DNA of 64,000 nt, from the NCBI GenBank assembly GCA_021737145.1, contig JAIPEN010000005.1, positions 242,896 through 306,895 on the forward strand, in the 5' to 3' direction. This DNA is from Desulfarculaceae bacterium (lineage in GTDB: Bacteria; Desulfobacterota; Desulfarculia; Desulfarculales; Desulfarculaceae). Shown here piece by piece: positions 9,914 through 19,654 of this stretch. The notes beneath the pieces are model-generated. The model was not told the DNA's origin and did not search any database. It saw only the letters and a list, made by a program, of their open reading frames with translations. The translations under genes and the position numbers were made by a program. Position 1 is the stretch's first letter, and every line of letters begins with the position of its first letter.

Positions 9914-10870
9914 CTAATTTTCCAGCGATGCGCCGCGCTGCTTGGTTTGTTCCACCAAGCCCACGATGCCCTTGGGAAGGAAGATAACCACCAGCATGAG
10001 CATCAGGCCGTATATGACGAACTGCAGGTCCCCGGCGAAGCGCAGCACCTCGGGCAGGGCGGTGAGCAGGACCGCTCCGACAACCGGCCCCACGATGGTG
10101 CCCCTGCCGCCGACGATGACCATGGTCACCAGGTAGATGGATTCGCCCAGGGTGAAGGAATCCGGACTGATGAACATGGTGTAGTGGGCGTAGAGGCTTC
10201 CGGCCGCGCCCGCCAAGGCGGTGCTGACCACAAAGGCCAGCATGCGGCAGTTGCGCGGATGCACGCCCAGGGAGGCGGCCAACAGGGAGTCCTCCCGGGT
10301 GGCGATGAAGGCCTCGCCGAACTTGTAGCGCAGCAGGTTTCGCACCAGGATCAACACCACGATCATCACCGCGAAGGCCAGGTAATAGAAGGCGAGCTTG
10401 TCACCGAAGGAGATGGTCCAGCCGAAGATTTCCAGGGTTCCCGGCGAGGGGATGCCCGGCAGGCCCATGGGCCCCCGGGTCAGGTCCACCAGGTTGATGA
10501 TCAAAAGCACCACGATCCCCTGGAAGCCCAGGGTGGCGATGGCGAAGTAGTGCCCGCTCAGGCGCAGGGACGGGATGCCGATGATGAGGCCCATGAACCC
10601 GGCGGAAACCACCGACAGGGGGAAGGCGGCCACGAAGGGGAGGCCCAGCTTGACCATGAGCAGGGCCGAGGTGTAGGCCCCGATGCCGTAAAAGGCGCCA
10701 TGGGCCAGGGAAAGCTCCCCGATGTAGCCCACGATGATGCCCAGGCTCACCGCCAGGATGATGTTGATCACCGCCGCGATCATGATGTGCTGGTAAAAGG
10801 CCTCGTTGAACACCAGGGGCAGGGCCAGCGCGGCCAGGATGACAAGCCCTTTGGGCGCTAACTTAGGCAC
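9914..10870 (-). CDS. livM: branched-chain amino acid/amide ABC permease LivM-like
   Basis: LSGHYFAIATLGFQGIV, RGPMGLPGIPSP, VIVGGRGTIVGPVVGAVLL. Confidence 0.92.
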   Translation of the reverse strand: MPKLAPKGLVILAALALPLVFNEAFYQHIMIAAVINIILAVSLGIIVGYIGELSLAHGAFYGIGAYTSALLMVKLGLPFVAAFPLSVVSAGFMGLIIGIPSLRLSGHYFAIATLGFQGIVVLLIINLVDLTRGPMGLPGIPSPGTLEIFGWTISFGDKLAFYYLAFAVMIVVLILVRNLLRYKFGEAFIATREDSLLAASLGVHPRNCRMLAFVVSTALAGAAGSLYAHYTMFISPDSFTLGESIYLVTMVIVGGRGTIVGPVVGAVLLTALPEVLRFAGDLQFVIYGLMLMLVVIFLPKGIVGLVEQTKQRGASLEN

Positions 10871-11747
10871 GGGCGCCTCCCCCGCTTCCGAAGATGCCGG
10901 TCGGCTTGGTCAAAAGCACCAGGATCATGATGGAGAAGCCGATGATGTCCAAAAACTCGGCGGGCATCACCGCCCCGGCCAGGGTTTCCAACAGGCCCAG
11001 GCCCAGGCCCGCCACGATGGAACCGGTGATGCTGCCCATGCCTCCCACGATCACCACGATGAAGGCCTTGACGATGATGTGGATGCCCATGGCCGGCTCG
11101 GTGACGAACATGGCGCCCACCAGGGCCCCGGCGATGCCGGCCAGCATGGAGCCGATGAGGAAGGTGGAGGCGAAGACCCGGTCGGTGTTGACCCCCACGA
11201 TGCGCGCGGCCTCGTAGTTCTGGGCCGTGGCCCGCATCTGGTTGCCCAGGGAGGAGTACTTGACGAAGTAGGCCAGCAGGGCCACCAGCAGGAAAGCCAC
11301 CAGGACCACCAGCAGGCGTTGGGTGGTGAGGTAGACGTTGGCATAGTGGATGACCTGCTTCATGTAGGGAGAGGGGATGCGCCTTAGGTCCGGGCCGAAG
11401 ATGAAGTTGACGCCGTAGAGCAGGAAGGTGGAGAGCCCCACGGTGACCAGCACGTAGTTGATGGGGTGGGGGTTGCGCTTGCGCAGGGAGCGGATGATGA
11501 CCCGTTCGGTGATCAGGCCGAAGACGCCCACGATAACCGCCGTGGCCAGGATGGCCAGCGGATAAGGCAGGCCCAGGCTGCTGACGCACAAAAAGGCCAC
11601 GAACGCGCCGATCATGTAGAACTCGCCGTGGGCGAAGTTGACCACGTCGATGATGCCGAAGATGAGGGTCAGGCCCAGGGCCACCAGCACGTATATGCTG
11701 CCCAAGACAATGCCGTTGACCACCAGTTGGGGAATGAACTCAATCAT
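10863..11747 (-). CDS. livH: branched-chain amino acid/amide ABC permease LivH-like
   Basis: QLVVNGIVLGSIYVLVALGLTLIFGIIDVVNFAHGEFYMIGA. Confidence 0.93.
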   Translation of the reverse strand: MIEFIPQLVVNGIVLGSIYVLVALGLTLIFGIIDVVNFAHGEFYMIGAFVAFLCVSSLGLPYPLAILATAVIVGVFGLITERVIIRSLRKRNPHPINYVLVTVGLSTFLLYGVNFIFGPDLRRIPSPYMKQVIHYANVYLTTQRLLVVLVAFLLVALLAYFVKYSSLGNQMRATAQNYEAARIVGVNTDRVFASTFLIGSMLAGIAGALVGAMFVTEPAMGIHIIVKAFIVVIVGGMGSITGSIVAGLGLGLLETLAGAVMPAEFLDIIGFSIMILVLLTKPTGIFGSGGGARA

Positions 11748-12564
11748 GTTGGGCCTTCCGCGCCGTGGCCCCGTAGAGCGACGGGCAGCGGTCTTCCCAG
11801 AGGTCTATCTCGTATTCGCCGGGCACCTTGACCAGGCGCTTGTTCCGCGATAGCGACAGGTCCATCTCGGCCAGGGCCACCCCCTCCTGGGCGTCCGGCA
11901 CGCTGGCGACGGTGTTGCCCTCCGGATCGATAATGGCCGAGCCTCCGACGAACTCGTAGCCCTCCTCCACGCCCACCCGGTTGGAGGAGACGATCCACAC
12001 CCGGTTTTCCGCCGCCCGGGCGGGCATCAGCAGGCTGGGGATCACCTTGGCCCCGGTGGGCCAGTTGCTCATGCCCACCAGGAGATCGGCTCCCTCAAGG
12101 GCCAGACAGCGGGCCAGCTCCGGGAAGCGCCATTCATAGCAGATGCACAGGCCAACCTTGCCCAGGGGGGTGTCGAACAGGCCCAGGCGGTCGCCGGGGG
12201 TCACGAAGCGGTCCAGGCCCAGAAAAGGCAGATGGGACTTGCGGTACAGGTGCATCTCGCCTTGGCTGGTGATGAACACCGCCGAATTCAAGAGCACGCC
12301 GTCCTTCTTCTCCAACAGGCCCAGGGCCAGGTTGCGCCGCTGCTCCTTGGCCAAGGCGATAAGCTGGTCCACAAAGGGGCCGGGTATGGTGTCCGCGTGG
12401 GGCAGCGCTTCCTGGAGGGAGTTGAAGGCGCCGCCGGAGTTGGCCAACTCGGGAAACACCACCAGGTCCGCCTGGGTTTGGCCGGCCATCTCGAGAATTC
12501 TGGCCTTGTTATCTTCCGTACGGGCCAGGGCCACGTCCATTTGCACGGTGGCGGCTTTCACCAC
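11740..12564 (-). CDS. carbon-nitrogen hydrolase (nitrilase superfamily, aliphatic/omega-amidase-like)
   Basis: VVFPELANSGG (Glu), KSHLP (Lys), GLCICYEWRFPELAR (Cys) catalytic triad context. Confidence 0.9.
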   Translation of the reverse strand: MVKAATVQMDVALARTEDNKARILEMAGQTQADLVVFPELANSGGAFNSLQEALPHADTIPGPFVDQLIALAKEQRRNLALGLLEKKDGVLLNSAVFITSQGEMHLYRKSHLPFLGLDRFVTPGDRLGLFDTPLGKVGLCICYEWRFPELARCLALEGADLLVGMSNWPTGAKVIPSLLMPARAAENRVWIVSSNRVGVEEGYEFVGGSAIIDPEGNTVASVPDAQEGVALAEMDLSLSRNKRLVKVPGEYEIDLWEDRCPSLYGATARKAQHD

Positions 12565-13433
12565 GACAACACCTCCTTGGGTAGTTCAAAGGCCACGGTC
12601 GCGTCGCCGTTGACCACTTGGCAGATACGGGCGTTGCCCGCGATGGATGCGAACATGTAGGCGTCCTTTTCGCTGACGCCCATGCGCTCCACCTGGGCTT
12701 TCACCGCCCGTTGCAGGGCGGCCATGACCGCCTGGTCCAGGGTGGGGGCCGAGGCCAGGAAAAGAGTCTTGTGGGGAGCCAGGATCACCGGCCCTTCCAG
12801 GGGGGTGTCCGGGGCCAGGCCGATGGTCAGGCTCACCTCGGCGTCGATCTCCACCCCCGAGCCGCTCACCTCGCCCTCGCCCATGGCCGCGTGCACGTCG
12901 CCCAGAGAGAGGTTGCCGCCAGGCACCAGCACCGGCAGCAGGAGCTGGTGGCCCTGGGTCAGGTCCACGCAGTCCAGGTTGCCGCCGTGCACCCCGGGGT
13001 AGCGGGTGAGGGTTTCGCTGGGCGTAGCCACCCCCACGATGCCCACCATGGGGCGCAGGGGCACGCGCAGGCCCGGAGCCAGCTCCACGTCATCGGCCAC
13101 CTGGAACTCGCGCACATACAGGGGGTCGTCCGGGTTCAGGCCCAGCAGGCCCAGGCCGGGCCGTATCCAGGCGTGGCCGGCCGGGGCCAGGTCGATGCGC
13201 TCGATGGTGACCATCAGGGTGTCGCCGGGCTTGGCCCCCTCCACCGCGATGGGGCCGGTGACCGGCAGCAGGCGGGAGCGGTCCACCGGGGTGTTCAGAC
13301 CGGGGCGTATCTGGCCGTTGGAGGCGTCGCGGGTCTCCACCTCGAGCCTTGCGCCGGGCTGGACAGTGAGCACCGGGGGCACCGATGGCGCGAAAACGTG
13401 ATGGATGTGCTCCTCGGTTCGGGAAAGTCGCAT
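12558..13433 (-). CDS. acetamidase/formamidase family protein (FmdA/AmdA)
   Basis: TGPIAVEGAKPGDTLMVTIERIDL; GGNLDCVDLTQGHQLLLPVLVPGGNLSLGDVHAAMGEGEVSGSGVEID. Confidence 0.9.
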   Translation of the reverse strand: MRLSRTEEHIHHVFAPSVPPVLTVQPGARLEVETRDASNGQIRPGLNTPVDRSRLLPVTGPIAVEGAKPGDTLMVTIERIDLAPAGHAWIRPGLGLLGLNPDDPLYVREFQVADDVELAPGLRVPLRPMVGIVGVATPSETLTRYPGVHGGNLDCVDLTQGHQLLLPVLVPGGNLSLGDVHAAMGEGEVSGSGVEIDAEVSLTIGLAPDTPLEGPVILAPHKTLFLASAPTLDQAVMAALQRAVKAQVERMGVSEKDAYMFASIAGNARICQVVNGDATVAFELPKEVLSW

Positions 13434-13438
13434 CTATA

Positions 13439-14233
13439 TTAGACTCCGTGACCCAGGTGGGCCGATATTTCCGAAGCGGTTTTGTTGAGCAGGTTGCCCA
13501 GCTCTACGATCTTTGCAGGGGTCATGTTCACGTGCAGGGTGCCGATGGCCATGGCGGCGGCCGGGAAGCCGTTGGCATCCAATACGCAGGCGCCCACGGC
13601 CGAGACCCCGGTGTCGACCTCCTGGTTGCTGTAGGAGTAGCCTTTGTCCAGGATGTTGCGCCGGTCTTGGCGGACCTCCTCCACGGACATGATGGTGTGC
13701 GGGCTCACCTCCACAGGGGTGAACTCGGCCAAATAGCTCTCGAACCGCCCCTCGGGCAGATGGGCCAGGATGGCCTTGGCCGCCGCGCCCACGTGCAGGG
13801 GGAGCCGGCGCCCCACGTCGCAGAAGAAGCTGATGCGCGAGCCGCCGGACAGGCGATCCACGAAAACCACCTCTTTTTGATTTTGGTCCATCACCGCCAC
13901 GGTGATGTCTTCGCCCACCTCCAGGGCCAGGCCCTGCAAAACGTCGTGGGCGATGGTGTGCACCGTTTGGCCGCTTTGGAACTTGCGGGCCAGGGCCAGC
14001 ACCGAATAGTGGAGGCGGAATTTTTTGGTTTTGGGGTCTTGGGACAGAAAGCCGCTGGCCACCAGGGTGTGCACCGCGCGGTAGGCCTTCATCTTGGGAA
14101 TGCCCACGTGCTGGGCTATCTCCGCGAGGCTGGCTTCGTGGGGCAGGCTGGAGAATGCCTCCAGCACCGTCAAAACGGTCTGGGCTGACTTGAGGACTCC
14201 CGGGGCAGCCGCGCTGTCGTCAGGCTGTATCAT
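13439..14233 (-). CDS. IclR-family transcriptional regulator
   Basis: N-terminal wHTH (VLTVLEAFSSLPHEASLAEIAQHVGIPKMKAYRAVHTLVASGFL) plus IclR effector domain (GRRLPLHVGAAAKAILAHLPEG). Confidence 0.92.
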   Translation of the reverse strand: MIQPDDSAAAPGVLKSAQTVLTVLEAFSSLPHEASLAEIAQHVGIPKMKAYRAVHTLVASGFLSQDPKTKKFRLHYSVLALARKFQSGQTVHTIAHDVLQGLALEVGEDITVAVMDQNQKEVVFVDRLSGGSRISFFCDVGRRLPLHVGAAAKAILAHLPEGRFESYLAEFTPVEVSPHTIMSVEEVRQDRRNILDKGYSYSNQEVDTGVSAVGACVLDANGFPAAAMAIGTLHVNMTPAKIVELGNLLNKTASEISAHLGHGV

Positions 14234-14868
14234 AATATGTTACACCATAACTGCATATGATATTACTTTAGCGATTTTGAAAAACCCTGTCAAGGGAAAA
14301 GGCGGGGCACTTTTGAGCTATCTAACTTAACTTATTTACTTTTTTGTAGGGCGCTCGCTGGCTTGTGACCATGTGGGCATTTGTTCGCATGTGTCGCTAT
14401 TTAAAGGACAATGCGGAAAGACCTGCCCGGTTGCCGGCTGGGGCCGGATGTCTAACATCCGCTTTGGTAGGTTTCGGCTAAAAAATTTCCGACTAAGCCC
14501 GAGACGGCCTTCTCATTCAGCCCCGAGGCGGCATGGGCCGCACTTGAGCGGCTCCCCGCTGCGGGCGGCGCCCTGCCGCCCCCGCACCAGGGCCCGCCCT
14601 TACTGTCCAATTGTAACTATGATATCGATTTAATTGACCATATAAGTATGCAGCCATCGCAACAACCTATTTGACTGCCCATCTATTTACGATAAGTAAT
14701 TTAAGGTAGTTGGCTTTGGGAACTCGGGGCAGCCCCCGCGTTCACGGTTGCCCCGGGACAGGGGCGCGTCCGGCCGCGCAAGCACCACCCGGCGGCCGGC
14801 GATAACAACAAAACAAATCAGGCCCCAGCGGATTGCCGCTGGGCGTCGATCAAGGGACTGGGCGCTCC

Positions 14869-16032
14869 ATGGACGCATCCAAGGAAATCAATCACCTGCT
14901 GGACGGCTTCGCCTCCCTGCCCGAACAAAGCCTGGCGCGCCTGGACGAGGCCAAGGAGGCGGGCGTCAAGGTGGTGGGGGTCTACTGCATCTTCGCCCCC
15001 CTGGAGATAATCCGCGCCGCCGGGGCCCTGCCCGTGGGCCTGTGCGGCAAGCGCCAGGAGCCCATCGCCGCCGCCGAGGCCGAACTGCCCTCCAACTTGT
15101 GCCCCCTGGTCAAGTCCTCCTATGGATACGCCCTTACCGGCACCTGTCCCTTTTTCATGGCCTCGGACGTGGTGCTGGGCGAGACCACCTGCGATGGCAA
15201 GAAAAAGATGTACGAGGCCATGGAGCGCATCAAGCCGGTGCACCTGATGCACCTGCCCCACACCGCCGGGCTGCCCCACGCCCTGGACTACTGGCGGGCG
15301 GAGATAGAGCGGCTCAAGGCCTTTTTGCAGGAGCTGACCGGCCAGGAGATCACCCCCGAGGCCTTGCGCCATGAGATAGACCTGCAAAACCGGGTGCGGC
15401 GGCTCGTGGTGGAGCTGCACCGGGTGAACGCCGCCTCCCCGCGCCCGGCCATCTCCGGCGGCCGCATGCTGCCCATCCTGGAGGCCAAGAACTCCTGGCC
15501 CGACCTGGAGGACTTCGCCCAACGCCTGGAGGCCCTGATCGCCGCTGTGGAGGCCTACAACGCCGCCGGCCTGGGCGCCGGCCCCCGCCCGCCCCGGGTG
15601 CTGTTGACCGGCACGCCCATCGGCAAGGGCTCTGACAAGGTGCTGCGCCTGATCGAGGAGGCCGGCGGGCTGGTGATCGCCATGGAAAACTGCACCGGCC
15701 TCAAGGGCGCCTGGACCCAGGTGGACCAGGATGCCGGCGATCCCCTGGATGCCCTGGCCCGGCGCCATCTGGCCTTGCCCTGCTCCTGCATGACCCCCAA
15801 CCAGGGGCGCTACGACCTCTTGGAGGAGCTTATCCCCCTATACCAAGTGGACGGCGTGGTGGATCTCAGCTGGCACGCCTGCCACACCTACATCATCGAG
15901 GCCACCCCCCTGGGCCGTCACCTGGAGGACAAGCTGTCCCTGCCGGTGATGCGCCTGACCACCGATTACAGTGAAAGCGACGTGGAGACCCTGCGCACCC
16001 GCGTGGAGGCTTTCTTGGAGATGCTTTCGTAA
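14869..16032 (+). CDS. 2-hydroxyacyl-CoA dehydratase D-component family, double-cubane-cluster-type reductase
   Basis: GVYCIFAPLEIIRAAGALPVGLCG, SNLCPLVKSSYGYALTGTCPFF, SCMTPNQGRYDLLEELI, DGVVDLSWHACHTYIIEA. Confidence 0.82.
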   Translation: MDASKEINHLLDGFASLPEQSLARLDEAKEAGVKVVGVYCIFAPLEIIRAAGALPVGLCGKRQEPIAAAEAELPSNLCPLVKSSYGYALTGTCPFFMASDVVLGETTCDGKKKMYEAMERIKPVHLMHLPHTAGLPHALDYWRAEIERLKAFLQELTGQEITPEALRHEIDLQNRVRRLVVELHRVNAASPRPAISGGRMLPILEAKNSWPDLEDFAQRLEALIAAVEAYNAAGLGAGPRPPRVLLTGTPIGKGSDKVLRLIEEAGGLVIAMENCTGLKGAWTQVDQDAGDPLDALARRHLALPCSCMTPNQGRYDLLEELIPLYQVDGVVDLSWHACHTYIIEATPLGRHLEDKLSLPVMRLTTDYSESDVETLRTRVEAFLEMLS

Positions 16033-16038
16033 ACCCGC

Positions 16039-16422
16039 TTGCCGCCTGGTTACACGGCGCAAACGCAGACGAAGAAAATCACCCGCCGCGATTTCATGAA
16101 GACCACCGGGACCGCCACCCTAGCCGCCGCCGCGGGCCTGGAAAAGGCGGGCCAAGGCGGCATCCGCCTCAACGGCGGCCAGGTGGAGGGCCCGGCGGCC
16201 GAGCGCTGCGTGGTTTTCCAACGCTACCCCCTGTTCCCCTGGCGCACCGTGCTGGCCAACGTGGCCTTCGGCCTGGAGATGCAGGGCGTGCCCAAGGCCT
16301 CGCGCGATAAAGCGGCCATGCGCTACCTGACCCTGGTGGGCCTGGCCGACCAGGCGGGGGCCCACCCCACCGAGCTCTCGGGCGGCATGCAGATGGCCAT
16401 GCTCCGGCGTACGCCGGACTAA
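16039..16422 (+). pseudogene. chimeric remnant: Tat signal of an SBP-like protein fused to an internal piece of a nitrate/sulfonate-type ABC ATPase
   Basis: TRRDFMKTTGTATLAAAAGLEK joined to GGIRLNGGQVEGPAAERCVVFQRYPLFPWRTVLANVAFGLEMQGV...HPTELSGGMQ, then stop; no Walker A or Walker B. Confidence 0.82.
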
Positions 16423-16666
16423 CCCGATCATACCTTGCCGCATGGCTTGGCCCACCCAGCCGATCACCCAGCCATGGCCATGCCAACATCGGCTGGCCAT
16501 GACGCCCCGTTTGCTGGTTTGACTTAACACTTCCCGATAATCCACTATTTAACTAGACAAAGGCTCTCCACCTTGCTTGCCCCTTCCCTGCATGCCTAGT
16601 CTGCCCCGGCGCTGGCTGTTGACAGCCGGCGCGATTCCTTGCGCCCCTGCCAGAAAAGGAGCCCCC

Positions 16667-19654
16667 ATGCAGGCAGCCTTGACCCCCAAGCCAGCGGAGC
16701 AGCTCTTCGCCCTGCTCAGTTCCACCGCGGACATGTTCAACCAACGGCCCGAGCTTCAGAGCGAAATGAAGGGAACCCAGGGCTGGATCAACGCCACGGT
16801 GGGCTTCCGTGGCGACGACGGCAGCCTGGGCGCGGCGGTTCAGATCAAGGACGGGATCATCACCGCCTTGGACCACCTTCCCGAGCATAGGGACGCCTGC
16901 CTGGTGTTCCGCACCTCTGCCGACTTCAGCGCATTTCAGGAGGCGAGCAAGGACGAGGCCTCCCAGATGATCCTCAAGGGCCGCATCTGGATCGAGGGAG
17001 CCATCGCCTATTACAACTACGCCGAGTATCTGGTGAACCTATTGTTCCTGGACCAGGCGAAAAGCGTCACCGAACAGGCCATGCACGAACACAAGCTGGA
17101 GAACCTGCGCATCGCCGAAGGGGCCGACACCAGCGGCCGCGATGAAAAGGCGCGGCGCAAAACGGAGCGCCTGCGGGGAGAGAAGCTGGACCCGGGCGTG
17201 GAATGGCTGGAGGATCCTTATCTCTCCGAGTTGGGCATGGAGGATTTCCCCCGCTTGGAGCGCTTCCGCAAGGAGCTGTTCAAGACCAAGGCCCGGGTGA
17301 GCAGCGAGCATGGCAAACTGCTCACCGACTTTTTCGTGGCCAACGGCTACGAGACCATGTCCGACGGCTCCCCCTGGGAGCCCAGCCTGCGCAAGGCCAA
17401 GAGCTTCCATCACCTCATGGACAACCGCCAAGCCTTGATCCGCGAGGGCGATCTGCTGGCCGGCACCTACACCCCCTATCCCATATTCGGTCTGGTCAAC
17501 CAGCCCTACACCTTCGGCTGGCAGGTCTGGGGCGAGCTGCGCACCCTGGGCTTTCGGGAGCTGGATCCCTACAAGATCGACGAGGAGACCATCGAGACCC
17601 TGCACAAGCATGTGATGCCCTTCTTCGCCACGCGCAACATCCAGCACTTATGGAAGGCCGAGTTCGACAACCCACTGGCCGCCCGCATCCACGAGCGCTA
17701 TTTCGCGGTGTTCTATTACAAGACCGTTTCCCACAGCCAGACCACGCCGGGCCACATCAAGGTTTTGCGCGAAGGCCTGGACGGCATCCGCCGGCGCATC
17801 GCGGACGAGCTGGCCAGCGACACCGCAGCGGACCAGGAGAAGAAGGACACCCTGGAGGCCATGACCGTCAGCCTGGATGCGGTATCGGCCTACACCCGGA
17901 ACCTGGCGGAGCAAGCGCGGAAAGAAATCGAGGCCGAGCAGGACCCCGCCCGCAAGGCCGAGCTGGTGGAAATGCTGCGCATCCTGAGCAAGGTGCCCGA
18001 CCGGCCGGCCGAGACCCTGCACGAGGCGGTGCAGGCTCTTTGGATCGTGCACCTATCCCTTGGCCTGGAGAGCAGCGACGACGGGCCCCACCTGGGCCGC
18101 CTGGACCAGATCCTGCAACCCTACTTCGACGCGGACCTGGGCAAGCTGAACACCAACCAGGAGCGCCAGGACTACATCAAATTCGCGGTGGAGCTGATCG
18201 GCTGCCTGTATCTGCGCCTGTCCAGCCACTACAACATCACCATGGAGATCACCTCCTGGATGAACTCGGGCGGGCCGCCTTCCACGACCATCAACCTGGG
18301 CGGGATCACCCCGGAGGGCGGCGACGCGGTCAACGACATGACCTACGTGATCCTCAAGGTCACCGAGCTGCTGAGCCTCAACGACCCCAACATGCACGCC
18401 CGCTTCATGCCGGGGGTCAATAGCGAGACCTATCTCAAGCGGGTCTGCGAGGTGAACTACATCACCGGGGCCACCCCCTGCATCCACAACGACGCGGCGG
18501 TGATCGCCGCCCTCAGCGGGGTCAACCCGGCCTGGCCCCAAGAGGACATCAGAGAGTGGACCGCGGTGGGCTGCGTGGAGCCCTGTTTGTCGGGCATGCA
18601 CTTTCCCGCCACCGGCAGCATCGAGCTAAACCTCATGGCTCCCCTGGAAATGGCCCTGAACAACGGAGTGCATCCCCTGCTGGACTGGGCCCTGGGCCCC
18701 GAGACCGGCAAGGTGGAGGACGGCGACTTCGAGACCTTCGAGGATTTCATGGACGCCTTCACCCAGCAGTACCATTTCCTTTGCGGGGTGAGCGTGGAGG
18801 GCAACAATCAGCTGGGGCACATTCACCAGCAGCACATGCCCTCGCCGTTGATCTCGGCCATTGTTGACGACTGCATCTCCACCGGCCGCGGCATCACCCG
18901 GGGCGGGGCCCGCTACAACACCAGCGGGGTCACCTCCATCGGCATGGCCGACGTGGCCGACTCGCTCAGCGCCATCAAAAAGGCGGTATACGACGACAAG
19001 AAGGTCGGCTTCGCGGAACTCAAGGAGGCGCTCAAGTACAACTTCGAGGGATACAAGGGCCTGAGGGCCTGGATTCAGAACCAGGTGCCCAAGTTCGGCT
19101 CCGGCGACCCCGAAGCCGTGGCCATGGCCCAGCGGGTGACCGCCATGGTGGCGGACTTCGCCCACAGCCAAACCAATTACCGGGGCGGGCACTACACCTC
19201 GGGCTGGTGGTCCATGAACTACCACGCCATCTACGGCCGGGTCTCGGGCGCTTCGCCCTCGGGCCGCCTGGCCGGCGAGGCCTTCACTCCGGGCCTCACC
19301 CCTCAAGCCTCGGCCTCCAAGAACCTTTTGGACAACCTGCTGGACGTGGCCAAGCTGGACCCCACCACCATGGACAACAACATCGCCTTCAATGTGCGCA
19401 TCGTGCCCTCGGCCAGGGACACCCACAAGCAGACCATCACCCGCATGAGCGACACCATTCAGGCCTACTTCGGCCAGGGGGGCATGCAGGTGCAGTTCAT
19501 CATGATCAACACCGACACCCTGCGCGATGCCATGGCCCATCCGGAGTACTACCCCGACCTGCTGGTGCGTATCTCGGGCTACTGCGGCTATTTCACCAAG
19601 CTGCACCGCGATTTGCAGTTGGAGATCATCCGGAGGAACGAGTATGGCCTCTGA
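16667..19654 (+). CDS. glycyl radical enzyme (PFL-like family) with N-terminal SCP2-like domain; substrate not assigned
   Basis: Active-site Cys context AVGCVEPCLSG; C-terminal glycyl-radical motif VRISGYCGYFTKL; N-terminal ~110 aa resembles SCP2; activase immediately downstream. Start chosen at 16667. Confidence 0.9.
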   Translation: MQAALTPKPAEQLFALLSSTADMFNQRPELQSEMKGTQGWINATVGFRGDDGSLGAAVQIKDGIITALDHLPEHRDACLVFRTSADFSAFQEASKDEASQMILKGRIWIEGAIAYYNYAEYLVNLLFLDQAKSVTEQAMHEHKLENLRIAEGADTSGRDEKARRKTERLRGEKLDPGVEWLEDPYLSELGMEDFPRLERFRKELFKTKARVSSEHGKLLTDFFVANGYETMSDGSPWEPSLRKAKSFHHLMDNRQALIREGDLLAGTYTPYPIFGLVNQPYTFGWQVWGELRTLGFRELDPYKIDEETIETLHKHVMPFFATRNIQHLWKAEFDNPLAARIHERYFAVFYYKTVSHSQTTPGHIKVLREGLDGIRRRIADELASDTAADQEKKDTLEAMTVSLDAVSAYTRNLAEQARKEIEAEQDPARKAELVEMLRILSKVPDRPAETLHEAVQALWIVHLSLGLESSDDGPHLGRLDQILQPYFDADLGKLNTNQERQDYIKFAVELIGCLYLRLSSHYNITMEITSWMNSGGPPSTTINLGGITPEGGDAVNDMTYVILKVTELLSLNDPNMHARFMPGVNSETYLKRVCEVNYITGATPCIHNDAAVIAALSGVNPAWPQEDIREWTAVGCVEPCLSGMHFPATGSIELNLMAPLEMALNNGVHPLLDWALGPETGKVEDGDFETFEDFMDAFTQQYHFLCGVSVEGNNQLGHIHQQHMPSPLISAIVDDCISTGRGITRGGARYNTSGVTSIGMADVADSLSAIKKAVYDDKKVGFAELKEALKYNFEGYKGLRAWIQNQVPKFGSGDPEAVAMAQRVTAMVADFAHSQTNYRGGHYTSGWWSMNYHAIYGRVSGASPSGRLAGEAFTPGLTPQASASKNLLDNLLDVAKLDPTTMDNNIAFNVRIVPSARDTHKQTITRMSDTIQAYFGQGGMQVQFIMINTDTLRDAMAHPEYYPDLLVRISGYCGYFTKLHRDLQLEIIRRNEYGL

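Noticed and set aside
16456-16496. CCAGCCGAT...ATCGGCTGG inverted repeat upstream of the GRE
   Set aside because: 9-bp arms with a long spacer in GC-rich DNA after a pseudogene; no T-run or conserved context to support a function.
16667-19654. Assigning the GRE as alkylsuccinate/benzylsuccinate synthase or choline lyase
   Set aside because: The visible motifs (GCVEP, glycyl-radical loop) are not subfamily-diagnostic by eye, and no characteristic accessory subunits are adjacent.
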